A program made the translations under genes and the position numbers. 5,483 bases of DNA from Candidatus Zixiibacteriota bacterium (lineage in GTDB: Bacteria; Zixibacteria; MSB-5A5; GN15; PGXB01): assembly GCA_030591405.1 (NCBI GenBank), contig JAUVBC010000174.1, positions 1 to 5,483 of the forward strand, given 5' to 3'. This document shows positions 1 through 5,483 of this stretch, piece by piece; the stretch's first letter is position 1, and each line of letters opens with the position of its first letter. Under the pieces are notes generated by a model. That model did not search any database. It was not told the origin of the DNA and saw nothing but the letters and a program-made list of their open reading frames with translations.

Positions 1-1625
1 AGCTTTTGAATATAATTGGCGATTTGCCCGACCTCATAAAAAAGCCAAGTATCCCAACTGGTGGCTGGGAATTTGATTTTGCAATCAATACTGCCGAGCC
101 AATATTCAGTTCCTGCTAATTCTTTATGATCATACCCGTGCAGAGTCCCTAAACCGCCAAGAAAAAATGTTTTGTGAGGAGGAATGTTATCACCATCGAC
201 GTTCCCGTATTCCGCTTTGAAAATAAAGCTGTTTTTTCTGTCTATGGTTTGAAATCGCGATGCCGATATCAAATAGCGAGTAAAATCAGATTCGTTTCTA
301 TCAATTTTGCTGGATGGTGTCCATTCAATATCCAAATTGGCCGTTGTGAATGAATTATATGGGTAATTATCTTTTCCATTTTTGTTATAATCTAATTTAA
401 AACCAAGCGATGACATCTCTTCATTATTCATTGCCCGCATACTTATACTTCGAATTGTGCCAAGTGATGAAAAATTAGGACGGAATTCTTTTGAGCCTCC
501 AAATAATGACCATAGGCCGCTATGAGCCGGAAGCGATTTATATTTTTCAATCTGATAATTAAATTCCAAGTCAATGTTAAGTGGAAACTTAAAACCGACA
601 CCTATTTTCCCACCTTCCGCCTCAAAATAGTCCTTGTAATCTTCGGTCACCAAAATAGCAAAAAGAGTGTTTTCCTTTTCTGAGATAATTCTATCGTCAC
701 CTGATATTAATAATTTATAAAACGATCCCGATAAATAAGCAGATTTGTTTTTGAATAGATACTGTTTTAGGCCGATGTCGTATCGCCAGCGTTCGGAGGC
801 GAATCCATATCCAGCCAACGCGCTGATCTCAGGAAGAGTTGAATCACTGTTAATATATTTATAGCCAAAATATGGAGCGGCACCATCAACGCGGTTGTAA
901 TAAAATTTAGAAATTGATGTCAGGTTTCTAAAATTGAGATTCACGCGCCAGGTTTTAGTAAAGCGATGTTTATCTTTGATATTGGTGGCGCGTATTTCAC
1001 CATAAATTGTACTATTTTTGGCATGGTTCACATTGCCATTTAAAGCCAGAACATTTCCTCTTATATTTGCTTTATCGCTGATATCGATATCACCGAAAAG
1101 AGCGATCACATTCCCGCTGACTTCACCCTCGATTTTAATATTGGACCAAAAACTAATTGCTGAGCCGCGAATAAATTCTTCTGCCTCAACTGAGATGTCT
1201 TGATTTAGCCCAACTCTGTTTTTGGACCGGGAGCCTACAAATTTTGATGTGGTTTTGCTTTTTTGGGTTAAAAATATCTCGACTTTACTTTTTTTGTCGA
1301 ACTCCATTTTTACGTTGCTGATGTTAGTAATCGGAAACAGTCCATTGGGACCAAAAAATCCCTGAGAGCATAAAATGGCTGTTCCTTTGACAAAAACAGT
1401 ATCATCTCTAAATGCGACATCATCGGGGCTGAAAATGATAGTCTCATTATTGTCATTGTTTTGATTGTCATAAAAAGTCAGGATTGTCTGGCTATTTGAA
1501 AATGATATTTTAAGGAGATTCTCTTCATTCGTTGATAAATCATATTTTTTGTATGAATCTGCACCAATCGCGATGGATGTTGACAATATTAATATAAGAC
1601 CTAAAATCGAAATTATTCTAAACAT
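1..1625 (-). CDS. Partial secreted outer-membrane beta-barrel protein (Omp85/BamA-TamA-like) with bactofilin-like N-terminal repeats
   Basis: Open from an ATG at 1625-1623 to the window edge: 541 codons plus two bases, with no stop; the 3' end is missing. The start is supported by AGGA at 1638-1635, nine bases upstream, and by a signal peptide right after it (hydrophobic residues about 4-20, likely cleavage after IAIGA at 18-22). Residues 23-130 are mostly beta-like and unrecognised. Residues about 131-215 are short beta-repeats (GSAISFWSNIKIEG, GNVIALFGDIDI, GNVLALNGNVN) resembling bactofilin-type or polymer-forming beta-helix rungs. From about 222 the chain alternates aromatic and polar residues like a barrel, including YNRVDG at 243-248. 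FFLGGLGTLHGYDH at 487-500, followed by GTEYWLGSIDCKIKFP, matches the loop-6 region of Omp85 proteins, although the usual arginine of the RGY/RGF motif is His496. Role is inferred: an outer-membrane protein, possibly in protein or lipid insertion or secretion. Family assignment is by motif reading only; substrate unknown. Confidence 0.68.
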   Translation of the reverse strand, partial: MFRIISILGLILILSTSIAIGADSYKKYDLSTNEENLLKISFSNSQTILTFYDNQNNDNNETIIFSPDDVAFRDDTVFVKGTAILCSQGFFGPNGLFPITNISNVKMEFDKKSKVEIFLTQKSKTTSKFVGSRSKNRVGLNQDISVEAEEFIRGSAISFWSNIKIEGEVSGNVIALFGDIDISDKANIRGNVLALNGNVNHAKNSTIYGEIRATNIKDKHRFTKTWRVNLNFRNLTSISKFYYNRVDGAAPYFGYKYINSDSTLPEISALAGYGFASERWRYDIGLKQYLFKNKSAYLSGSFYKLLISGDDRIISEKENTLFAILVTEDYKDYFEAEGGKIGVGFKFPLNIDLEFNYQIEKYKSLPAHSGLWSLFGGSKEFRPNFSSLGTIRSISMRAMNNEEMSSLGFKLDYNKNGKDNYPYNSFTTANLDIEWTPSSKIDRNESDFTRYLISASRFQTIDRKNSFIFKAEYGNVDGDNIPPHKTFFLGGLGTLHGYDHKELAGTEYWLGSIDCKIKFPATSWDTWLFYEVGQIANYIQK

Positions 1626-1663
1626 GTTTATTTTTCCTAAATCCTTAAATTCTCTCTGTTTTT

Positions 1664-1692
1664 ATTCTAACAAAGATACAAAAAGCCTGCAA
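1664..1692 (-). promoter_or_regulatory. Candidate sigma70-type promoter of the outer-membrane protein gene
   Basis: On the minus strand TTGCAG (1692-1687) is followed after 17 bases by TAGAAT (1669-1664), 38 bases before the ATG at 1625. The -10 hexamer matches five of six consensus positions, the -35 only three of six. The upstream flank is an A/T run that could act as an UP element. The spacer also contains TATCTTTG (1678-1671), which fits the Bacteroidetes TAnnTTTG -7 box, but no TTTG sits at the proper distance upstream. Predicted from sequence only. Confidence 0.4.
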
Positions 1693-1717
1693 AAAATATT
1701 ATAAAAACTTATAAATA
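1691..1717 (-). terminator. Weak AT-only hairpin with T-run at the end of the NUDIX gene
   Basis: On the minus strand the arm TATTTATAA (1717-1709, containing the NUDIX stop codon) can pair with TTATAATA (1704-1697) across a GTTT loop, with one bulged base. Six T residues follow (1696-1691). The shape is that of an intrinsic terminator, but the stem is entirely A-T and would be unstable, so at best it is a weak terminator or processing site. It overlaps the -35 region of the next promoter candidate. Confidence 0.25.
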
Positions 1718-2266
1718 TCTTTCTCTGTAATCACTGAGGGCCTGGATATGTGATTTAAAAGCAATCTCTTTCGGAAGTTCATCAAACCCAAAATATTTCG
1801 CATCTAAGGCATCATCATCAGCTGATAATATTCCGCCGATTTCTGTCGCAAGATAAAGAATCAAAACGGCGTTCATTCGCGGATCGTCATGCCCCGAATA
1901 TACCTCAAAAAAAGATTTTAGTTTTACATCCAACCCGGTTTCCTCGCGAAGTTCCCTAACGGCTGTCTGTGAAGGATGTTCGTCCCATTCCATAAATCCG
2001 GCCGGAATGCACCACCAACCGATTTTTGGCGCAACTGCTCTTTTTACCAGTAGAATCTTATTTTCCTTGATAACGATTGCTCCGGCTGCCGGGATCGGAT
2101 TATGATAATAAATAAAATCACATTTGGGATTAATACATTTTAGTCTGGCCCGTCCGTCAAGCTTTTCCTGTTTAAGTTTTTGGGCGCATCTTGGACAAAA
2201 ATTATATCCTAAAAAATTATCTTTTCTTTTAAATAGGAACTCTTCGTTACTGAAATCTGTTTTCAT
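1709..2266 (-). CDS. NUDIX hydrolase with N-terminal zinc ribbon (ADP-ribose pyrophosphatase-like)
   Basis: A 185-residue cytoplasmic protein. Residues 24-49 form a four-cysteine zinc ribbon (Cys24-x2-Cys27, Cys44-x4-Cys49), followed by YYHNP at 53-57, as in proteins with the short NUDIX N-terminal zinc ribbon. A complete Nudix box GX5EX7REUXEEXGU spans Gly90-Leu112 (with RELREETGL at 104-112), so the Mg2+-binding glutamates are present and the enzyme should be active. The family cleaves nucleoside diphosphates linked to another moiety. Likely substrates are ADP-ribose or a related dinucleotide, but the exact one cannot be read from sequence. NudC-type NADH pyrophosphatases also carry a zinc ribbon, but their SQPWPFPxS motif after the Nudix box is absent here. 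The start follows the phosphatase stop by ten bases with AGGAAG six bases ahead, so translation is probably coupled to the signalling operon. Nothing indicates truncation. Why it sits with a partner-switching module is unknown. Confidence 0.93.
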   Translation of the reverse strand: MKTDFSNEEFLFKRKDNFLGYNFCPRCAQKLKQEKLDGRARLKCINPKCDFIYYHNPIPAAGAIVIKENKILLVKRAVAPKIGWWCIPAGFMEWDEHPSQTAVRELREETGLDVKLKSFFEVYSGHDDPRMNAVLILYLATEIGGILSADDDALDAKYFGFDELPKEIAFKSHIQALSDYRERYL

Positions 2267-2272
2267 TCCATT

Positions 2273-2278
2273 CTTCCT
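2273..2278 (-). promoter_or_regulatory. Shine-Dalgarno of the NUDIX gene overlapping the phosphatase stop codon
   Basis: AGGAAG at 2278-2273 shares its first two bases with the phosphatase stop TAG (2279-2277) and lies six bases before the NUDIX ATG at 2266. Ribosomes terminating on the phosphatase message therefore end on the initiation site of the next gene, which favours coupled translation. This also supports the chosen NUDIX start over the out-of-frame ATG at 2271-2269. Confidence 0.65.
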
Positions 2279-4517
2279 AACAGGTTACTTTGAGTACTAT
2301 GGCCGTAGTGTCGTCACGGGGAGGGCGACTGTTATCGAATTGCTGGATATCAGAAATAAGCGCGTTTAAAATTTCGGTTGCACTTAGTTTCCGGTTCTCA
2401 ATTGCATGGTCAATGATTCGTTGTTCACCATACTCTTTGTCATCTTTGTCCATCGCTTCTGAGAGGCCATCGGTATAAAATAGTATCAAGTCATCTTTTT
2501 CAAGTTTGACCGAATTATATTTGAATTTCATCTCGGCGAACGCGCCAATGATTGCGCCTCCTTCAGATAGAGACTCATAGGAACCATCGGCTCGCACCAC
2601 AATCGGATAATTATGCCCGGCGTTTGAATAATTGAACGAACATGTCTGTGAGTCAAATTCGCTATAGAATAAAGTGGCATATTTTTCCGAAGAGGTTGAA
2701 CGGGCAATATGGTTGTTAAGGTTAAACAATATTTTTGGTATCTCCCGACAGTTGCGTGCCTCAGAGCGAATCGTCGCCTGGATCTGTGCTACCAATAGTG
2801 CCGCTGGCAATCCTTTTCCGGCAACATCGGCAATAACCATCCCAAATCGGTTCTGCTCGATATCAATAAAATCATAAAAATCGCCACCGATAATTCGCGA
2901 TGGTTCTGAATAGGTACAAATACTAAAATTGTCACCCATCGGCGGACACTCCGGGAGCAGGTCAAGCTGGATCTGGCGAGCAATAGTCATCTCTTCGGCC
3001 AACCTTTGTTTTTCGAGCGAGTCGGCGTATAACCGGGCATTGGTCAGGGCGGTTATAAGCTGATTGGAAATAATTCCAAGAGTTGAGATATCCTCGGCAT
3101 TATACTTGAAACCGGAGCTTTTTTCCGTTAGAGCCAGAAATCCAAGCATATGATCGGCATCTTTGAGAGGCAGGATCAACTGGGTCCGTCTTTTTTCCAG
3201 TTCTGCGGCAAGTTTGCTGTCGTCGCGATAAAGACTCATCTTGTCAAAAAGTGTTGGTGCATCCAACTGGTTAACTCCCCCAAGAAACAGATCGTCACGA
3301 TTAATTATAAAACGCTTGGGATAATCATCCGATGATATCACAGTGTATTCATTTAAGCGGTCATCAAAAAGAATGAAAAAAACTTTTTCAACCATTAAGG
3401 TTGATTTTAGGGTCTGCTCAATCATGTTTCTTAGTTGAATTGGATCAAAAACAGAGATGAGTCCGCGCGATAGTTTATTTATGACATTTCTATAATCGGT
3501 CTTGGTTCTGATAAACAGTCTTTTGATCAAATTATCAAGCTGAATATTAATCGGCTGAAACAGAATCAGGGCAACAACAATAAAGCCGATATTAATAATT
3601 GTTGTTTTACCTCCAAAATATGATGAGATATATGTATCGGCCTTGCTGATCAGCAGAACATACAGCCCAACCAGAATTGCCGAGGTGATTGTATAAACCA
3701 ATGATTGTCGGATCATAACCCTGACATCGAGAAAACGACGGCTGATTATCGACCAGATTATTGATCCGCCACCGATCAGCAGGGCACCAATTAAAATTCC
3801 ATCTCGCCAAAGCCCGCTAAATTCCATCGAAAAGAGATTTGGGATAATAAAAGCTCCAGTATAGAGAATTATCGCGGTTGACATACCAACAATAATGATT
3901 GTCGATTGTGCCCTTAGTTCTGCATTGGCAATTTGGGCGCGACCCCGAACTATGAAATACACTGCCAGAACGACATAGATCAAGTTTATCAGAGAAAATA
4001 ATGTATTTTCAGAACTTAAAAGTAGACTGAAACCAAGGACAAGCCATTTCAGGATATATGATATCGGTTCCAGTATCAATGAGGCAAAACCTTCGCCCGA
4101 TTCTACCTCAAGAATGTTTAAGATTTTTTCCGGATTATGGAATACAAGAAGCAGAACAATATGCAATATGTACGGCAAAAAGATAAGGAATTTTAGTTTG
4201 GGGCGTTTCAGAGTTATCAGTCTGTTGATAGGGAAGGCCATTGAAAACAGCAAAAAAGCAGGGAAAAACATCTCCCAGATATAATACAAATTGTAAATCA
4301 ATGATTCTTCAAACGGGGTCGCGGCGCCGGCTATCGGTTTGACTATTGTTCCCAGAGCGAGAAAAATTGGTCCCATCCCGGCGAAAAATAGCATAAAACC
4401 GGTTATTTTATTTAACTGTTGAGAGAAATCATCCCTGATAACAGTTATTGCCAGAAACAGGATGATTCCGCCAAATATAAAATAGACGGCCGCAATTATC
4501 GGTTGAAGAAATTCCAT
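2277..4517 (-). CDS. Membrane-anchored SpoIIE/RsbU-family PP2C serine phosphatase with GAF-like domain
   Basis: A 746-residue protein expected to dephosphorylate the STAS antagonist encoded two genes upstream, restoring its ability to bind the kinase. The N-terminal part has about ten hydrophobic segments (roughly 7-27, 38-59, 78-98, 108-127, 151-168, 173-191, 204-226, 240-259, 271-291, 306-320), placing it in the inner membrane. Residues about 345-497 look like a GAF-type sensory domain, ending in ISNQLITALTNARLY. A helical linker (498-521, with IARQIQLDLLP) is the usual lead into this phosphatase class. The PP2C/SpoIIE domain covers about 525-745, with GGDFYD (544-549), ADVAGKG (563-569), NAGHNYP (632-638), YTDGLSEA (681-688) and RDDTT (734-738). 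The acidic metal ligands Asp546, Asp564, Asp683 and Asp735 appear intact, so it should be catalytic. It starts 13 bases after the kinase stop behind a weak purine-rich site (AAAGAAAG). The signal sensed by the membrane or GAF part is unknown. Confidence 0.94.
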   Translation of the reverse strand: MEFLQPIIAAVYFIFGGIILFLAITVIRDDFSQQLNKITGFMLFFAGMGPIFLALGTIVKPIAGAATPFEESLIYNLYYIWEMFFPAFLLFSMAFPINRLITLKRPKLKFLIFLPYILHIVLLLVFHNPEKILNILEVESGEGFASLILEPISYILKWLVLGFSLLLSSENTLFSLINLIYVVLAVYFIVRGRAQIANAELRAQSTIIIVGMSTAIILYTGAFIIPNLFSMEFSGLWRDGILIGALLIGGGSIIWSIISRRFLDVRVMIRQSLVYTITSAILVGLYVLLISKADTYISSYFGGKTTIINIGFIVVALILFQPINIQLDNLIKRLFIRTKTDYRNVINKLSRGLISVFDPIQLRNMIEQTLKSTLMVEKVFFILFDDRLNEYTVISSDDYPKRFIINRDDLFLGGVNQLDAPTLFDKMSLYRDDSKLAAELEKRRTQLILPLKDADHMLGFLALTEKSSGFKYNAEDISTLGIISNQLITALTNARLYADSLEKQRLAEEMTIARQIQLDLLPECPPMGDNFSICTYSEPSRIIGGDFYDFIDIEQNRFGMVIADVAGKGLPAALLVAQIQATIRSEARNCREIPKILFNLNNHIARSTSSEKYATLFYSEFDSQTCSFNYSNAGHNYPIVVRADGSYESLSEGGAIIGAFAEMKFKYNSVKLEKDDLILFYTDGLSEAMDKDDKEYGEQRIIDHAIENRKLSATEILNALISDIQQFDNSRPPRDDTTAIVLKVTC

Positions 4518-4530
4518 CTGCTTTCTTTAA

Positions 4531-4953
4531 TTACTGTAAGTTCTTGGTCAGGGTGAACCTGGTTCCGGTTGGCGATGGCTCAATTTTCAGATCATCCATC
4601 AGCGACTTAACGATAAATATTCCCCGCCCAACCTCCTTGAGGAGATTGGCATCGTCTATCGGATTATCGACATCTTCCGGATTAAACCCTTCGCCCTGAT
4701 CAACAATAACAATTTCTATGGCCGTTTTTGTTTTGTCTACGGTCACAGTTACGACTTTCTCGAGAATTGATTTATTCCCGTGAATAATGGCATTGACCAC
4801 CACTTCAGTCACCGATATCGCAATATCGGCGATTACCGATTTGTTCAGCCCATGTTTTTCCAGAATATCTTCCACGAAGTTGTCAACATCGGGCAGATAG
4901 TCCTCCAGCGAAGGGATGGTAATGGCATTATTCTTAATAATCGGTCCGGTCAT
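4531..4953 (-). CDS. RsbW/SpoIIAB-type anti-sigma-factor serine kinase (HATPase_c_2)
   Basis: A 140-residue soluble GHKL-fold kinase, the usual length for this family. ATP-site motifs are all visible: the N box with Glu50, Asn54, His58 and Gly59 (SVTEVVVNAIIHGNK), the G1 box VDQGEGF at 84-90 with Asp85, the G2 region GRGIFIVKSLMD at 109-120, and the late GTRF at 130-133. Known members phosphorylate a serine of their cognate STAS antagonist and, when not bound to it, inhibit a sigma factor or other partner. The STAS gene upstream and the phosphatase downstream make this the central switch of the module. The start is supported by GGAG at 4962-4959, five bases before the ATG. It lies only 18 bases beyond a terminator-like hairpin, so its expression probably depends on read-through from the STAS gene or on a promoter inside it. 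The regulated partner is not encoded in the window. Confidence 0.92.
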   Translation of the reverse strand: MTGPIIKNNAITIPSLEDYLPDVDNFVEDILEKHGLNKSVIADIAISVTEVVVNAIIHGNKSILEKVVTVTVDKTKTAIEIVIVDQGEGFNPEDVDNPIDDANLLKEVGRGIFIVKSLMDDLKIEPSPTGTRFTLTKNLQ

Positions 4954-4971
4954 GCTGTCTCCAGTTTAATT

Positions 4972-5002
4972 AAAAAGGGCAGGCCAAAGAGTTAACCTAC
5001 CC
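4972..5002 (-). terminator. Intrinsic terminator-like hairpin between the STAS and kinase genes
   Basis: Minus-strand arms GGGTAGG (5002-4996) and CCTGCCC (4983-4977) form a seven-pair stem: six Watson-Crick pairs and one central U-G. Two further U-G pairs could close the 12-base loop. Five T residues follow at 4976-4972. Stem, loop and T-tract fit a rho-independent terminator. It begins 31 bases after the STAS stop and ends 18 bases before the kinase start. Since no promoter fits in those 18 bases, it more likely attenuates than fully ends transcription. Confidence 0.5.
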
Positions 5003-5032
5003 CATCAAAATTAGCATGCAGTTCTACATATA

Positions 5033-5368
5033 TTAAAATGACTTAAGTGCTTCCTCAATTGAATCATACGCTTCGAATACGGTAACTAATTTTGTGATGG
5101 TCAGCAAAGATTGAATTTTGTCGGTTACATTCGCCAGTTTTAATTCTCCATCGTTATTTCTCAGGGTGGTCAAACCGGAAATGAGGATACCGAGTCCGGT
5201 CGAGTTCATCCAGTCAACTCCGGAAAGATTAATAATGACCTTCTTTTTTCCCTGATCGATACATTCATGCAGTTTTTCATGAAGGAGGGTGGCATCCGGG
5301 CCGCCCATAATTTTTCCTTTTGGCTCCAGGATAAATACGCCATCTTTTTCATAATCAGAAAGTTTCAT
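5033..5368 (-). CDS. STAS-domain anti-sigma-factor antagonist (RsbV/SpoIIAA-type)
   Basis: A 111-residue single STAS domain, full length for the family. The segment VIINLSGVDWMNSTGLGIL (44-62) is the conserved strand-loop-helix holding the phosphorylation site; by comparison with RsbV (DSTGLG) the target serine is Ser56, followed by Thr57 and Gly58. Unphosphorylated family members bind the partner kinase and release its captive target; phosphorylation abolishes this. The residue before the serine is Asn55 rather than the common Asp, a mild variation. The start is supported by GGTGA at 5376-5372, three bases ahead of the ATG, somewhat close. It is the first gene of the cluster and is followed by a 79-base gap with a terminator-like hairpin, so it may be made in excess over the kinase. 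Kinase and phosphatase partners are encoded immediately downstream. Confidence 0.93.
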   Translation of the reverse strand: MKLSDYEKDGVFILEPKGKIMGGPDATLLHEKLHECIDQGKKKVIINLSGVDWMNSTGLGILISGLTTLRNNDGELKLANVTDKIQSLLTITKLVTVFEAYDSIEEALKSF

Positions 5369-5397
5369 AAATCACCCGTTTCCATTCAAGATATTTT

Positions 5398-5407
5398 GTA
5401 TTAATAC
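5398..5407. repeat. 10-bp perfect palindrome overlapping the putative -10 of the STAS promoter
   Basis: GTATTAATAC reads the same on both strands and covers the proposed -10 element 29-38 bases before the STAS start codon. The position suits a small operator for a dimeric repressor. An AT-rich palindrome of this length can arise by chance and no second copy was noticed in the window. Confidence 0.25.
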
Positions 5408-5435
5408 TTTACGTTTCATATACTTCCAAAGTTCC
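5401..5435 (-). promoter_or_regulatory. Candidate promoter(s) upstream of the STAS gene: sigma70-like with overlapping ECF-like element
   Basis: On the minus strand TTGGAA (5429-5424) and TATTAA (5406-5401) are 17 bases apart, each matching four of six sigma70 consensus positions, 32 bases before the ATG. Overlapping it, GGAAC (5435-5431) and CGTA (5413-5410) are also 17 bases apart and resemble the -35 and -10 elements of ECF sigma factors, suggesting possible stress-sigma control. Both are weak, short matches in an AT-rich stretch and may be chance. Confidence 0.3.
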
Positions 5436-5483
5436 GGTCTAAATATTGGGGCCGAATCATTTTCTCACATATAGAAAATCCAA

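Noticed and set aside
1018..1203. 61-codon plus-strand open frame
   Set aside because: It lies opposite the outer-membrane protein gene, whose reading frame is continuous and has a signal peptide and family motifs; the plus-strand product has no recognisable features.
2124..2369. 81-codon plus-strand open frame across the phosphatase/NUDIX junction
   Set aside because: It is antisense to two well-supported genes, has no clear ribosome-binding site, and its hydrophobic look comes from the complementary strand of coding sequence.
3607..3810. 67-codon minus-strand frame within the phosphatase gene
   Set aside because: It is an out-of-frame shadow inside the membrane-domain coding region; the main frame has strong domain support.
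4966..4975. AT palindrome TTTAATTAAA just before the kinase gene
   Set aside because: It is explained by the T-tract of the terminator-like hairpin in AT-rich DNA and gives no independent evidence of an operator.
5365..5385. Six-codon mini-ORF (ATG at 5385) whose TGA overlaps the STAS start as ATGA
   Set aside because: It has no good ribosome-binding site and no conserved content; it could be a leader peptide but chance is likelier.
5416..5481. Minus-strand frame open from the right edge to a TGA at 5418-5416 (21 codons), possibly the end of an upstream gene
   Set aside because: It is too short to judge, its peptide resembles nothing recognised, and the promoter-like elements overlap its end. 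One of three frames staying open over 66 bases is unremarkable.

Overview
The window is an AT-rich bacterial segment (about 40% GC by eye) in which every supported gene lies on the minus strand, so the biology reads from right to left. It carries a complete three-protein partner-switching module: a STAS anti-sigma-factor antagonist, an RsbW/SpoIIAB-type serine kinase and a membrane-anchored SpoIIE/RsbU-type PP2C phosphatase. A NUDIX hydrolase follows. After a short intergenic gap comes the 5' part of a gene for a secreted outer-membrane beta-barrel protein that runs off the left edge.

The signal-peptide plus Omp85-like barrel protein indicates a diderm (Gram-negative) bacterium. Low GC, a bactofilin-like domain fused to an Omp85-type barrel, and a partner-switching cluster without an adjacent sigma gene suggest an uncultured FCB-type lineage such as Zixibacteria, KSB1 or Marinimicrobia. 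That placement is inference only; no taxonomic marker is present.

Layout from right to left. 5369-5483 is an upstream region with a sigma70-like promoter candidate, an overlapping ECF-like element and a 10-bp palindrome. 5033-5368 encodes the STAS protein with its phosphorylatable Ser56. 4954-5032 is a 79-nt gap holding a good intrinsic-terminator-like hairpin. 4531-4953 encodes the kinase. Thirteen bases separate it from the phosphatase (2277-4517), which has an N-terminal half with about ten membrane segments, a GAF-like domain, a linker helix and a PP2C domain. Ten bases further on, with the Shine-Dalgarno overlapping the phosphatase stop, comes the zinc-ribbon NUDIX hydrolase (1709-2266). 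An AT-only hairpin and a promoter candidate lie at 1664-1717, and the truncated outer-membrane protein gene occupies 1-1625.

Proposed working of the set: the kinase phosphorylates the STAS protein and, when free, sequesters an unseen output partner. The membrane phosphatase senses an input through its membrane and/or GAF parts and dephosphorylates the STAS protein, which then captures the kinase and frees the output. No sigma factor or other output gene is visible, so the target is unknown. The hairpin between the STAS and kinase genes would make antagonist transcript more abundant than kinase and phosphatase transcript. Kinase, phosphatase and NUDIX genes are closely spaced and probably co-transcribed; the outer-membrane gene is probably a separate unit.
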